Assembly: GCA_003153555.1 (NCBI GenBank)
Contig: PLZS01000115.1
Coordinates: 72,657 to 136,656, forward strand
Length of the DNA: 64,000 nucleotides
Direction: 5' to 3'
Source: Candidatus Melainabacteria bacterium
GTDB taxonomy: Bacteria > Cyanobacteriota > Vampirovibrionia > Obscuribacterales > Obscuribacteraceae
Shown here: piece after piece, positions 45,464 to 54,847 of the stretch
Numbering within the stretch: the stretch's first letter is position 1
Layout of the letters: every line of letters starts with the position of its first letter
Notes under the pieces: generated by a model
Told to the model about the DNA's origin: nothing
The model's database searches: none
The model's input: the letters and a program-made list of their open reading frames with translations, nothing else
Made by a program: the position numbers and the translations under genes

Positions 45464-47833
45464 GCTGCTTTTACTTGGTGCGTCGTCTTTTGCTTGTTGG
45501 GCAAATATGTGCCAGGCATGAATGCGGTTTTCTGCTGCGCCAATCAAATGCCCTTTGTCGAAAAGGTAGTTTGAGTAATTTTGAAGGATGATTCCTTGAT
45601 AGGTGCTTTCCTGACCGAACTGTTTGATCCGGTCGGCAGCGAGCGCATAGTCTTCATCCAGATTGGCGCTCTTATCTAAAATGTGAGCGAGATAAGCATA
45701 GTTTGCCAAAGCGATGGTAGCGTTGCGATTGTTCTCGTGCTCTCCGGCTAAGTGTCTCCATTGTTCGCTCGCGAGTTTGTATAAGCGAACCGAATTCACG
45801 AGCGCGGACTGATCCGGTTGTCCGCTTGCGACGGAGCTTTCATACAGGCGCTGATAAGTGGATGCCAAACGGCTGATCAGTAATGTGTATTCGTAATTGT
45901 TCTGCAAATCACGCGGTAGTGAGTAAAACGTAAAGGCCGGTGAGTTTGTAGGCGGATGTGTCCACGTTTCATAGGCCAGGTTTAAATAGTAGAGAGCCGG
46001 TTTCCATCTGCCTTCGAGGTAGAATGTGCTGCCAAGTTTCGATTCAATTACTGATTGATCGACAAAATCTCTGGAAGCGGGGCCTTTGATCATTTTGGTA
46101 AGCATCTCATTGTAGATGCGAGCGCCTTCCTCGTACTGCTGTAGCTTTACATAACATTCGGCCATGGCCATGCGCAGCGAAATTGTTCGCAGCGCCAAAA
46201 AGTCATTGTACTTAAGGCTGTAATCGTAAGCCAATTGATACATCTCCATGGCTGATTTCCACAAGTGCCTCTTCGCTAAATATTCAGCGGGGCCAGTCAG
46301 TGAGTTGATGATTTCTGCGGTATCACTGTGGTGATCTTCCATGGACCGAGCTACGCGCCCATGGTACATAACATCGAACCTGCCTTTAGCGTCTTCGACA
46401 TTTTCCTTGTTGACCCTCAGTGCTTCGCGGTCTTCGTCCCAAATGATCGGCACTTTAGAAGCAGGCGAGTCAGCCGCGCTCCAATAGAGCGAGATCATTT
46501 GGAAGGCGAGAAATAGCGCACAAGCTATGCCACCAAAGGCGATACCGACGATGATTTTATCTCTCCTGGTACGTGGTTTTCGGCGCAGCCAAAATAACGA
46601 CCATGCGTTTGCAACCTTGCTAAACATGCTGGTCTTGCGATGCAAGCTAAATGCCTTCAGTTCGTCACGCAGTTGCTCCATTGACTGATAGCGCTGCGCT
46701 GGATCTTTAGCCAGAGTTTTGAAAACAATTTTTTCTAACTGACTTGGAATGTAAGTTAGTGGTGCTTTCATTGGTGCCGGAATTTCATGGATATGATTGT
46801 ATAAAACTTCCATAGTATTATCGCCCGACGTAGCGGCTCGTCCCGTCAAGGTCTCATACATCAAACAACCCATCGAGTAAATGTCCGCACGTGCATCCAG
46901 CTTTTCTCCGCGGCATTGCTCGGGGCTCATGTATAGAGGACTGCCAAACACCTCGCCTGTTTGAGTCAAGTTGATCGCTTCGCTACCATCCTGAGGCAGC
47001 ATTTTTGCGATACCAAAGTCGACGATGTTGACGAAATCCTTTTTCCCTTCCTTTTCCAGAAGCAGAATGTTGCTCGGCTTGAGGTCCCTGTGGATGATTC
47101 CCCGCTGATGGGCATGGGCAAGCGCGTCGGCTACCTGGATAAAGATCTCAACGGCGCGGTCGACATGCACAAATCCGTATTTGTCAATTTCTTCGGCGAT
47201 CGATGAGCCTTCGACATAGTCCATCACCAGGTAAGGTTCGCCATCAGGCGTGGTGCCAAAGTTATGGATGGCAATGATATTTGGATGTTTCAAATTGCTT
47301 GCTGCTTGGGCTTCTTGTTGAAAGCGTTGCAGGCTAGTCGCTTGAACTGTCAAGTGCGGAAGTAGCGTTTTGATCGCTACAGTTTTTCGAAGCAGTAAAT
47401 GCGTGGCTTTGTAGACGAAACTCATTCCGCCCTTGCCAACAACTGAAATTATTTCGTATTGATTGTCGAGAGTGGTGCCAATTAAAGTTGGTACCAAGTG
47501 AGGCCGGTCCTCCTCATTCTCATCGCCAGTCGAAGCGAGCTTCTCAACTCGTGTACCAGCGCTAATAGCCTTACGTTTGTCCTTGCCTTTAGAACTCGAC
47601 TCAGTCGCCGGTATGTCTAAGACGATGGGCCCGGATGAGTGTGGATTTTGTGCGTCGGCCGACTGGGCAGCTCTATTTTTGATGAGATGCCGGCTAGTCA
47701 CCTGAATCAGCTCGTGCGAACTGGCAGTGATCAATTCATCAGAAAGTTTGGTGCCGTCGCTCGGGCAAAAGGCAATACTCGGGTCAAATACTTGACCACA
47801 CGTAATGCATGATTTACCAACGTTTTTTTCCAC
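45425..47833 (-). CDS. Hanks-type Ser/Thr protein kinase with zinc ribbon, TM helix and TPR-like sensor
   Basis: An 802-residue receptor-type kinase. The N-terminus has a zinc-ribbon-like CITCGQVFDPSIAFCPSDG (Cys 9, 12, 23; the fourth ligand is Asp, common in kinase-linked ribbons). The kinase domain (about 126-390) has GKGGMSFVYKA, TVAIKTL (Lys 155), HRDLKPSNILL (Asp 250), DFGIAK (272-277), YMSPEQCRGEKLDARADIYS and GRAAT. A membrane helix follows (IIVGIAFGGIACALFLAFQM, about 425-445), then an extracytoplasmic helical region of about 330 residues with TPR-like repeats (MYQLAYDYSLKYND, ARIYNEMLTKM, YYLNLAYETW). Start is GTG at 47833. It probably senses an external signal and phosphorylates cytoplasmic targets. 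It overlaps the neighbouring secreted-protein gene tail to tail. Confidence 0.9.
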   Translation of the reverse strand: MEKNVGKSCITCGQVFDPSIAFCPSDGTKLSDELITASSHELIQVTSRHLIKNRAAQSADAQNPHSSGPIVLDIPATESSSKGKDKRKAISAGTRVEKLASTGDENEEDRPHLVPTLIGTTLDNQYEIISVVGKGGMSFVYKATHLLLRKTVAIKTLLPHLTVQATSLQRFQQEAQAASNLKHPNIIAIHNFGTTPDGEPYLVMDYVEGSSIAEEIDKYGFVHVDRAVEIFIQVADALAHAHQRGIIHRDLKPSNILLLEKEGKKDFVNIVDFGIAKMLPQDGSEAINLTQTGEVFGSPLYMSPEQCRGEKLDARADIYSMGCLMYETLTGRAATSGDNTMEVLYNHIHEIPAPMKAPLTYIPSQLEKIVFKTLAKDPAQRYQSMEQLRDELKAFSLHRKTSMFSKVANAWSLFWLRRKPRTRRDKIIVGIAFGGIACALFLAFQMISLYWSAADSPASKVPIIWDEDREALRVNKENVEDAKGRFDVMYHGRVARSMEDHHSDTAEIINSLTGPAEYLAKRHLWKSAMEMYQLAYDYSLKYNDFLALRTISLRMAMAECYVKLQQYEEGARIYNEMLTKMIKGPASRDFVDQSVIESKLGSTFYLEGRWKPALYYLNLAYETWTHPPTNSPAFTFYSLPRDLQNNYEYTLLISRLASTYQRLYESSVASGQPDQSALVNSVRLYKLASEQWRHLAGEHENNRNATIALANYAYLAHILDKSANLDEDYALAADRIKQFGQESTYQGIILQNYSNYLFDKGHLIGAAENRIHAWHIFAQQAKDDAPSKSSSESAEHATVVGK

Positions 47834-48064
47834 TTCAAACGCTTCTTGCGGGGAGCACTCTCACCAACACCGTCGCAGGTCGGCGGCACGATGTAGCCAC
47901 TTAACATATGCCCCCGGATACGCCAAATCCCACGGGCTCAGCTGCTTGTACCTAAAATCAGATGTAATCTAACTGTAGATGTTTCTATTTTGCAAGGTCT
48001 ATTGATAATCCTCCTAATTTTTTGACGACGCCCGTAACTGTCTTGAAGCACCGCGGGGGACCTT

Positions 48065-49012
48065 ATGCGCCATAAAAAGAAGTCAGCTTATTCGAAGATA
48101 GCCTTCGCGGCAAGCCGCTCGGCTTACCGAATTGTGTCCGATCCTTTCGCTCCTGAGGAGGAATGGATGGATGCCGCATTGTCGCTGCAGCCAGTCGCGA
48201 AGAGCGAAGCACGGACTTCCATTTTGGCTAAAGCGCGCAGAATATCGAGCATAAAAACGGCAGCGGCGCTGACTACTATGACTGTCTCTTCGGTTTTACT
48301 CGTCAGAGCTGGCTATGATTGGGGCTATAAGTTAGTGGCACTGTTATTTCAGCAAACAAGTGCTTTGAATCAAGGCATCATAGCCAATTTCTCTATTGCC
48401 CATGTCGTCTTTCCGGTTTGTGTGGGCATTTTGTTTGCCGGTCGCGTTAGAGCCACTCATGCCTTTAAACTCAAATGGATACTGTTGTTGAGCATCGCCG
48501 GTGCAGCGGTTTGGGATTCGCTTGTGGACGATGATCTCTTTCTTCGCGCCGCCGAAGTTCTGCTGGCAGCTGTTTGCGGCCTGGTTGCTTACGCTTTGAC
48601 GCGCTGGAATCGATCCAGGAATCGAATTTCAAATTTGAATTTGCCTGAATTATGGAACGTGCCTATTCTGGGGACGTTGTTCATCTCATCGGCAATCTGC
48701 GCAGTCAGCTCTTCTGACCGCTTATTGCCAGTTGAAATTTGCAGTTATGCAGGCTGCATTCTTCTGATTAGTTATCTGTGCAGGTCACGAGAGCGTTCAC
48801 TTTGGGCTGATCTGGAGAGTGCACTCTTGGTGCTTTCGCCGATTTTCGTCTGCAATGCGCTTAACCTCGTCGGCAACATTCTTTCGCTCGGGTTGGACGG
48901 GTTCGGCGCTGGTGCCGATTTAGGATGGCGGGCACTGCTCTCCGCTCTGACCATCAACCTCGTCGCCTTTGCCGCACTTGTGCTCGGGACAAAACTTCCC
49001 AAAAAGATCTGA
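48065..49012 (+). CDS. multi-pass membrane protein, unknown
   Basis: The 315-residue protein has a cytoplasmic, basic N-terminal tail (1-75) and then about seven or eight hydrophobic segments (for example TAAALTTMTVSSVLLVRAGY, AHVVFPVCVGILFAG, WILLLSIAGAAVWDS, VPILGTLFISSAICAV, LLVLSPIFVCNALNLVG and ALTINLVAFAALVLGTK). I recognise no transporter family. The ATG follows GGGGGA by about seven bases. It is a single gene upstream of another small membrane protein. Function unknown. Confidence 0.7.
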   Translation: MRHKKKSAYSKIAFAASRSAYRIVSDPFAPEEEWMDAALSLQPVAKSEARTSILAKARRISSIKTAAALTTMTVSSVLLVRAGYDWGYKLVALLFQQTSALNQGIIANFSIAHVVFPVCVGILFAGRVRATHAFKLKWILLLSIAGAAVWDSLVDDDLFLRAAEVLLAAVCGLVAYALTRWNRSRNRISNLNLPELWNVPILGTLFISSAICAVSSSDRLLPVEICSYAGCILLISYLCRSRERSLWADLESALLVLSPIFVCNALNLVGNILSLGLDGFGAGADLGWRALLSALTINLVAFAALVLGTKLPKKI

Positions 49013-49115
49013 CACTTAGGGAAAACACTAAATTTATTTAGCCTTTTCCTCTTTACAACTTCGGCTTAAGCCCTCATGATCGATCAATCCCCTCGATTTT
49101 GGTTATGTGAGTTTC

Positions 49116-49484
49116 ATGCGAAAAACTACTTTCCTCGCTTTAATGCCTCTCTTAGGAGGAGCGATCCCTGCTCATGCCTGTATTTCTGACGTGCCGTCCA
49201 TTAGCGTTCAAGATATTTCAGTGGTTTTGTTTGGTGTGGCTTCGGTCACCTCGTTAGCGCTTCTCGGCTACATGCACCTGCCCAAGACGGCAAAGGCGTG
49301 GATCAAGAAGGCTATGGTCACAACCATAATGGGGTTGATGGCAATCGTTGCAATTGCTGCGGTTGTGGTTTATGTCCCGCCGATGGTTTCCACTTGGATG
49401 CCTCAGAATTCATCCAACACAATAATTCGGCCAGCTAGAATACCGGTCGTACAGCCAACAAGTCCATTCATGGTGCGCTTCTAA
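49116..49484 (+). CDS. small exported membrane protein, unknown
   Basis: From ATG 49116 the protein has 122 residues: signal peptide MRKTTFLALMPLLGGAIPAH ending at AHA-C, a hydrophobic helix (ISVVLFGVASVTSLALLGYM), a basic loop (HLPKTAKAWIKKA) and a second helix (VTTIMGLMAIVAIAAVVVYV), with an extracytoplasmic tail. The in-frame GTG at 49107 is the alternative start. The cysteine right after the signal could be lipidated, but the preceding residues are not an ideal lipobox. No family recognised. A palindromic repeat begins three bases after its stop. Confidence 0.6.
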   Translation: MRKTTFLALMPLLGGAIPAHACISDVPSISVQDISVVLFGVASVTSLALLGYMHLPKTAKAWIKKAMVTTIMGLMAIVAIAAVVVYVPPMVSTWMPQNSSNTIIRPARIPVVQPTSPFMVRF

Positions 49485-49486
49485 AG

Positions 49487-49513
49487 CCTGGGAGCGCCGG
49501 CATCCTTGCCGGC
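49487..49513 (+). repeat. dispersed palindromic repeat, copy 2
   Basis: CCTGGGAGC then GCCGGCA (49496-49502), loop TCCT, TGCCGGC (49507-49513). It differs from the copy at 26056-26081 only by one extra T in the loop, and like it starts directly after a plus-strand stop codon. Confidence 0.7.
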
Positions 49514-49523
49514 ATCTAGCCCT

Positions 49524-49595
49524 GAAATGGAGGGCGGATCTCCAGACCGTCTGATCCGTGGTTGGGCGGTTTTAGACAGCCGCGCTCTCCATTTC
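49524..49595. repeat. cloverleaf-like structured element at convergent junction
   Basis: Outer 9-base arms GAAATGGAG (49524-49532) and CTCCATTTC (49587-49595) enclose two inner hairpins: CGGATC/GATCCG (49535-49540 with 49553-49558) and GCGG/CCGC (49566-49569 with 49580-49583). It fills the gap between two convergent stops. The outer arms match those of the inverted repeat at 1914-1956. It may be a bidirectional terminator-like or mobile palindromic element, or a small structured RNA. Confidence 0.4.
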
Positions 49596-49616
49596 GTTCA
49601 CTTCCCTTTCGAACAA

Positions 49617-52136
49617 TTATTTCCCGTGAGCAGGCGGCAACTTTATGCTGATCGGTTCGGATGCTAATCCGACGGTATCGCCGTTCTTATCTTTTCCGAT
49701 CACTTGCACTTGAGTGGTGCCTTCGTGCAATTTTAATTCAGAAAACGCGATGGAGCCCTCTATTTCAGAGCGTGGAATTTCTTCTGCCAAGTTTCCTGCT
49801 GGTCCAGTTAAAACATCGAGCTCCGAGTATGGATCAAATACCAGGTTTGGCTTGCTGATCCTTAATACCACTGAGCTGACCAGAGGCATTTTTGCGTGCC
49901 AGTGGATTTTCGCTTCCTGTGATTTTGGCCGTATTGCCGTTGCCGGAGTCGGGTAGCTTGACTCACTACCTTCAAGAGATACCGTTGCTTTGTACGGACC
50001 GTCTGAGCATAATTCGATGTTCTTCAAATCGATGCAATAAGCACCGGCAGGCATTCTCAGTCCCACCGCAGTTGGTGCATCGTTTAAGGACCAGCCTCTG
50101 TAACGTCCCAACCACACATAGTATGTTCCGTCGCTATTTTGTTGAATCATCGCCTCGTGATCGATTTGTCCGGGCAAATTCAGTCCTGTCGATTTCCAAA
50201 CAAATCTGCACCGACCTAAGTCCGCTTCGCCCCCATGTAGCTTTATATTGAGTCGGGCATAATTCTGACTAAGCGGATTGATGCCGTCTGCAGGAAGCCA
50301 AAAAGTCATCACCGGTGGTGCACCCTTCTTGACGCTGGTTCTGGCCGGGTAAAGGCGGCGAAAGTCTTTATGTATTTCCATACCCGGCTGGTTGTCTGAT
50401 TGTAATCGCCAGTCTTTCTCCAGACCGGTCCAGGCATTTGCCGGGTCGATTGTTGCGCCTAGAAAGTTGTTGATTGTCACTGTATTTGGTGACGGAGAAA
50501 CACTCTTTGTGAAGGCTTCAAATGCCCCCTGAGCCGGGTTCCAGATCACCTTCTTGGTGATCGTCTTGTCCCCAAGAAGGTGTTCCAGTTCGCCAGGCCA
50601 GATAAAGTCATGGCTGCCTGAAACAACCGGCTCAATGCTGATGAATCTTTTTGATGTGTCACGAGCTGCAAACGGCGGCCGACAAATTTGTTCTACGTAC
50701 CAGGCGCGAGTAACCATTCCCGCACCTTGATAATCGGGCGGAAGATTGAGTAGTAGAGCACGTTGGCCGGGCTTGAGATCAGATGCAAGTGACGTCAACT
50801 GACGCCTGAAAGTTTGCATTTGTGTGGCGGCGGTTTGCCATGGCTTTAAATTTTCTTGTAAAACAAATGACCAGCAAACAAAAACAATTATCAACGCAAC
50901 CGCGCCAAAATAAGTCAATATCTTAGTCGCGAAGCGAGACAAGGCGTCTGTTGCTGGTATTGCGCACAACGCCAGAGCGATACAAAATGGCGCGGAGGAA
51001 GTGAAAAACAATCGACTGCCGACAAGATTGGGATAAATGTGCCAAATTTGGAATGTAGGCAAGACGGCTAAAACAGCCCATAAAATCAGGAATGATAAAG
51101 GTATGAGGAGCTGGCGAGATAGGCATAGACGCACTGAGCTCCCCGCAAAGATCATGCCAAAGCCAGCCCAACAAACCTGGATGAATTTTGAATTGAAATG
51201 AAGTTCTTCGTTCACCGGAACAAATATTTTATAGATGGTTGAACGATCGGCAAAATTGCGCCAGCTGTTTAAAACAGTTTTGGCATCCGTACTGCCGTAG
51301 CCACCGATTGCGGATCCAAGAAAGGCGTTGCGCATCACGGAAAAACCAGCCAATTCAATCCAGAACAGAAGTGCGAATTTCAGATCGCTAGATCGCAATC
51401 TCTTGATCAGCGTTTCGTTGGTGCGCTGCGCCTTCTGAACAGGAAGCAGGCACGTCATGGTCTGTACCAAAGGCAGTGTGACAGCCATCTCTTTGCTGCC
51501 AAGGGCGATGAAGAAAAATAGCAGGGAAAGGACGAGGTAGGTTCGTTCGCGTATCAATCTGAAACGCAAGAAACAAAAAACAGAAGCGAAATAAAACAAA
51601 GAGCAGAGCAGGTCAACTCTGCCAATTATCCATGTCACTGATTCGACATGCAGTGGATCTGCCGCAAATAACAAACCAGACCAAATTGCCACAGAGGCTC
51701 GCGATCTGTTGCCGTACATCCCAGTCAACTCCAGAGCTATTAGGCTTACAAAAATTGCGCAGCCTGTGAACATCGCCACGTTTGTTAGATGAAAGCCGAC
51801 GTAATTTAGCCCCCAAAGCAAATAGTCGGTGAAGAAGCTCAACGAGATAAAAGGACGGTATGACTTCATAACATCCAGTTGTGCCCAGTTGCTATAGAAG
51901 TTGGCCAGAAAATCCGCAGGGTCCCCATGCATTGCTCGGAAGGCATAGTCCACGTTGTTGAAGTCGTCCAGCAACAATCCTATGTGCAAGCTTGGGAGAT
52001 AATTTAAAAAGCAGACAACAGTGATCAAAATGCTGCCGAGCAGCATTTGTATTTTTACAGAAGTGAAGTCGCGCTTGTTCGCCGGCAGAATGAACCCTTG
52101 ACCGGCGTCGATAGATGTCGTGGTTTGCAATGTCAT
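49617..52136 (-). CDS. GT-C-like multi-pass membrane protein, paralog 2 of tandem pair
   Basis: The 839-residue protein has about eleven membrane segments in residues 30-445 and a soluble C-terminal half (about 450-839). The first loop carries LLLDDFNNV (the DD near residue 55), followed by FYSNWAQ and YRPFISLSFF, and a later ESVTWIIGRVDLLCSLFYFA. This layout fits polyprenyl-phosphate-sugar-dependent GT-C glycosyltransferases (PMT/TMTC-like), which add sugars to exported substrates. The C-terminal half is beta-rich with Ig-like endings (GSIAFSELKLHEGTTQVQVI). The next gene upstream is a clear paralog, four bases away. Acceptor and sugar are unknown. Confidence 0.72.
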   Translation of the reverse strand: MTLQTTTSIDAGQGFILPANKRDFTSVKIQMLLGSILITVVCFLNYLPSLHIGLLLDDFNNVDYAFRAMHGDPADFLANFYSNWAQLDVMKSYRPFISLSFFTDYLLWGLNYVGFHLTNVAMFTGCAIFVSLIALELTGMYGNRSRASVAIWSGLLFAADPLHVESVTWIIGRVDLLCSLFYFASVFCFLRFRLIRERTYLVLSLLFFFIALGSKEMAVTLPLVQTMTCLLPVQKAQRTNETLIKRLRSSDLKFALLFWIELAGFSVMRNAFLGSAIGGYGSTDAKTVLNSWRNFADRSTIYKIFVPVNEELHFNSKFIQVCWAGFGMIFAGSSVRLCLSRQLLIPLSFLILWAVLAVLPTFQIWHIYPNLVGSRLFFTSSAPFCIALALCAIPATDALSRFATKILTYFGAVALIIVFVCWSFVLQENLKPWQTAATQMQTFRRQLTSLASDLKPGQRALLLNLPPDYQGAGMVTRAWYVEQICRPPFAARDTSKRFISIEPVVSGSHDFIWPGELEHLLGDKTITKKVIWNPAQGAFEAFTKSVSPSPNTVTINNFLGATIDPANAWTGLEKDWRLQSDNQPGMEIHKDFRRLYPARTSVKKGAPPVMTFWLPADGINPLSQNYARLNIKLHGGEADLGRCRFVWKSTGLNLPGQIDHEAMIQQNSDGTYYVWLGRYRGWSLNDAPTAVGLRMPAGAYCIDLKNIELCSDGPYKATVSLEGSESSYPTPATAIRPKSQEAKIHWHAKMPLVSSVVLRISKPNLVFDPYSELDVLTGPAGNLAEEIPRSEIEGSIAFSELKLHEGTTQVQVIGKDKNGDTVGLASEPISIKLPPAHGK

Positions 52137-52140
52137 CTGC

Positions 52141-54588
52141 TCACTTTCTAATATCCTCAGCTGAGAATTGCAGACTTATCGGGTCGGACGGATAGCCAAT
52201 TAACTTTCCATTCTTGTCGACGGCAGAAACTCTGATTTCGTAAAAGCCAGGTCTGTCTAGCTGTTTTGCTGGTGTGCTGAAATGCTCTTTTCTCAGTTCC
52301 GGTTCCTTAAGCACAACAGAAGTTTCAGGCGACAGTTTTTTGTCTCTGTACGTGCCTGAGTAGTGCTCGAACCAAGAATCGGCTTTCGAAAGTTCTATGA
52401 CAACATGATCGGCGCCGGGTATCTTGGAAGCGTCGTAGCTGAAAAAGCCGATGTTGGAACCCGGTCTGGAAACGCCGCCAACGTCTTCGGTGACTGTGCG
52501 TCCTGTTGCCGATGGACTGCTCGTGTCTGGAGTCAAGGTTGGGATTAATGTGGTTCCGTTTTGCATGAGCACGGACTTGATCGCCACTCCGCTCGGCAAT
52601 TCAAATTTTAACTGATGAATGGTCTCGCTCAGTACCCAGTTCTTGTGCTCTGAGACATCGAAGCGCACTGGATCAGCGTCTTCGATCGCTTGGGTGAGTG
52701 TGTGTTGGCCTCGAAAATTCGGATCGTCGATTGTATTCCAACTCATCGTTATTACATCGGACGGCTTTAATTTTTGACCACGGTCTAGGGCGATGTCGAC
52801 GAAGTCTATTGACGTTGAGGCAATATCGATCGGTGGAGAGACCAAGAACGACCGAAACTTCTCAGATGTGGAGTCGGTGATCTCTGAGCCGTTTAGTTTC
52901 ATGGAGGACTGCGCCGGTACCAGATTTAGTGGCACTAGGTGTTGTGAGTTATTGTCCCATCTAACAAAATGATATCTGTCTTGTTGATTAAGAAGTCTGC
53001 GAAGTCTGGAGATATTGATCAAATCCGCGTCGCCAAAGGTAATTGGTTCGAATGTGACAACCTTATCTGACAGATCCTGTGAACAAAGCGGCGGTCTGAG
53101 CAGCACACTCAACGTTGCGGCATTGTAAATCATGTGGGCGCCTGAATAGCGCTGCGGTATGTTCAGGACGACCAACTTACTTTTGTCCGAGGATCCTCTA
53201 TCCGATTTTTTATGCTCGAACCAACTTTCGACTGCGGCGCGGAATCCTCGTACACCCTTGTTAGCCTGTGCCCAAGCGCTGTTGTTTTGATAGCTCATCT
53301 GCATGAACGTCCAAACGAGGAGTATTGCAAGCACTCCGGCTGCCGCATTGAGAATCTTTTTGAATCGACCGGGCGCAGGAAAATGCAGCGGTGCGACTAG
53401 TAAGGCAAGCATTAAACTCAAGGGCGCCGTGCCAAGGTAGATGAAGCGGCTACCCTGCAAGGTTTCCGTTAGGTTCCAGACTTGATACGTCGGCAGCATC
53501 GCGATCACGAACCAGGCGCAGGCAAAGGAAAGCCAGCGTGTGTAGTTGGCCAGCATCCCGATCCGTGCAAGCACGATCATCCTTGCCACTACGAGGACGC
53601 TTACAAGTTCATAGAGTAGTTTCAGTGTTCGCACAAGGCGATGAGCAGACGCTGGCAGTTCAGCATTTAGCGGGAGCAATACTCTTAGGAACGATCCATC
53701 TTGGAACCAGCGCTTAAAAATTGACGAGCTAAGTCCTTGCCCGATGGATCCGGCATAGCCACCAGATACGGTTCCCAGCGCAGCAGTCCGCACTCCCAGA
53801 TAGATAGCAAGAATTAGCCAATACAGCCATGTCTGCTTCAGGGCAAACTTGAATCTCTCGATCAGGTTTCCCTTTTCGCACTTGAGTAACTCCAGTAAAA
53901 ACAAGGTGGGTGGCAAGGTGATTGCCATTTCTTTGGAAAACAAGGCGGTAACAAAGCAAACCAAACTGAGAATCTTGCTCAGAGCGCGATCCGCATTTTC
54001 CCGTGCGCGCAGATACAACCAGAAGCTGGTTAATAGAAATGCTGTTTGGACGCTATCCACTCTGGCTATGATCCAGCTCACAACTTCTGGATGCAGAGGA
54101 GACGCGGCGAATAATGCCCCTGCTAAGAATGCCACCGTGTTCGCTTCTCTTTCGTTCGTGTAATTGAACAATCTGCGCGTGCACAGAAAAAGCATAATGC
54201 TTGAAGCGACTTGATAGAGAAAGTTGGTGAGGTGATAGCCGGCTGGGTTTGCCTTCCATAGCGCATAATCCAAAGCCAGAGTTAGCGAAATAAACGGTCT
54301 GTAAAATTGCGTGCCTTGAGCCTGAACCCAATTGCTGTAAAAGTTTTGCAGCAAAAGGTCCGGATGTCCGTTAAAAACCTTTACCAAATAGGGCACATGA
54401 ACAAAATCGTCTGCTAAAAAATATCCATTCAAAGTGCGGTGATAACAGAAGAGATTGACCAGCAGCAAAGCAACGAACAAACCCGCATCGCGAACAATCG
54501 GGCTTTTAAAGGGCTCGAAAATGGCAGCGCTGAGGCTTGCGTTATGTTGGTTGTCAGACGCGATCGGCGCGCCAGTGGCTGTGGTCAA
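52141..54588 (-). CDS. GT-C-like multi-pass membrane protein, paralog 1 of tandem pair
   Basis: The 815-residue protein matches the downstream paralog across its length: YFLADDFVHV (DD near residue 56), LLQNFYSNWVQ, YRPFISLTLALDYALW, GYHLTNFLYQ, PEVVSWIIARVDSVQTAFLL and FSKEMAITLP. About eleven membrane segments precede a beta-rich soluble C-terminal half that ends with GFYEIRVSAVDKNGKLIGYP. It is the first gene of the pair; the genes are separated by four bases, so tandem duplication followed by divergence is likely. The role is probably transfer of a lipid-linked sugar outside the membrane, by family analogy only. Confidence 0.72.
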   Translation of the reverse strand: MTTATGAPIASDNQHNASLSAAIFEPFKSPIVRDAGLFVALLLVNLFCYHRTLNGYFLADDFVHVPYLVKVFNGHPDLLLQNFYSNWVQAQGTQFYRPFISLTLALDYALWKANPAGYHLTNFLYQVASSIMLFLCTRRLFNYTNEREANTVAFLAGALFAASPLHPEVVSWIIARVDSVQTAFLLTSFWLYLRARENADRALSKILSLVCFVTALFSKEMAITLPPTLFLLELLKCEKGNLIERFKFALKQTWLYWLILAIYLGVRTAALGTVSGGYAGSIGQGLSSSIFKRWFQDGSFLRVLLPLNAELPASAHRLVRTLKLLYELVSVLVVARMIVLARIGMLANYTRWLSFACAWFVIAMLPTYQVWNLTETLQGSRFIYLGTAPLSLMLALLVAPLHFPAPGRFKKILNAAAGVLAILLVWTFMQMSYQNNSAWAQANKGVRGFRAAVESWFEHKKSDRGSSDKSKLVVLNIPQRYSGAHMIYNAATLSVLLRPPLCSQDLSDKVVTFEPITFGDADLINISRLRRLLNQQDRYHFVRWDNNSQHLVPLNLVPAQSSMKLNGSEITDSTSEKFRSFLVSPPIDIASTSIDFVDIALDRGQKLKPSDVITMSWNTIDDPNFRGQHTLTQAIEDADPVRFDVSEHKNWVLSETIHQLKFELPSGVAIKSVLMQNGTTLIPTLTPDTSSPSATGRTVTEDVGGVSRPGSNIGFFSYDASKIPGADHVVIELSKADSWFEHYSGTYRDKKLSPETSVVLKEPELRKEHFSTPAKQLDRPGFYEIRVSAVDKNGKLIGYPSDPISLQFSAEDIRK

Positions 54589-54847
54589 ACTTACTTATTC
54601 TGCTAAGTTAGAGGTACTGATGTGAACAGCCACCTATTATAGGCTTGCCATGCCAGCAGAACCTTGTTAAGACTGAGGTACGTAAAGCAGTCTTGGATGG
54701 GCACCGGGAACACTTTCCCGATATTTATGTCGATCTATTTATCCGAGGGATAGCCAAGCACCCTAAGGGGTCTATGCACTCTAGAGGGGTCTACGCAGCA
54801 AAGCTGCTCGACTTTTCAAAGCTGCCCAGCTCCGCAAATGCAGGCTT

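Noticed and set aside
54795..54812. Similarity of GCAGCAAAGCTGCTCGAC to the GCAGCAAGCTGCTCGAC found inside the 36-bp repeat at 6780-6851
   Set aside because: Short, differs by one base and built on a common GCAGC/GCTGC palindrome; likely coincidence, worth only a genome-wide count.
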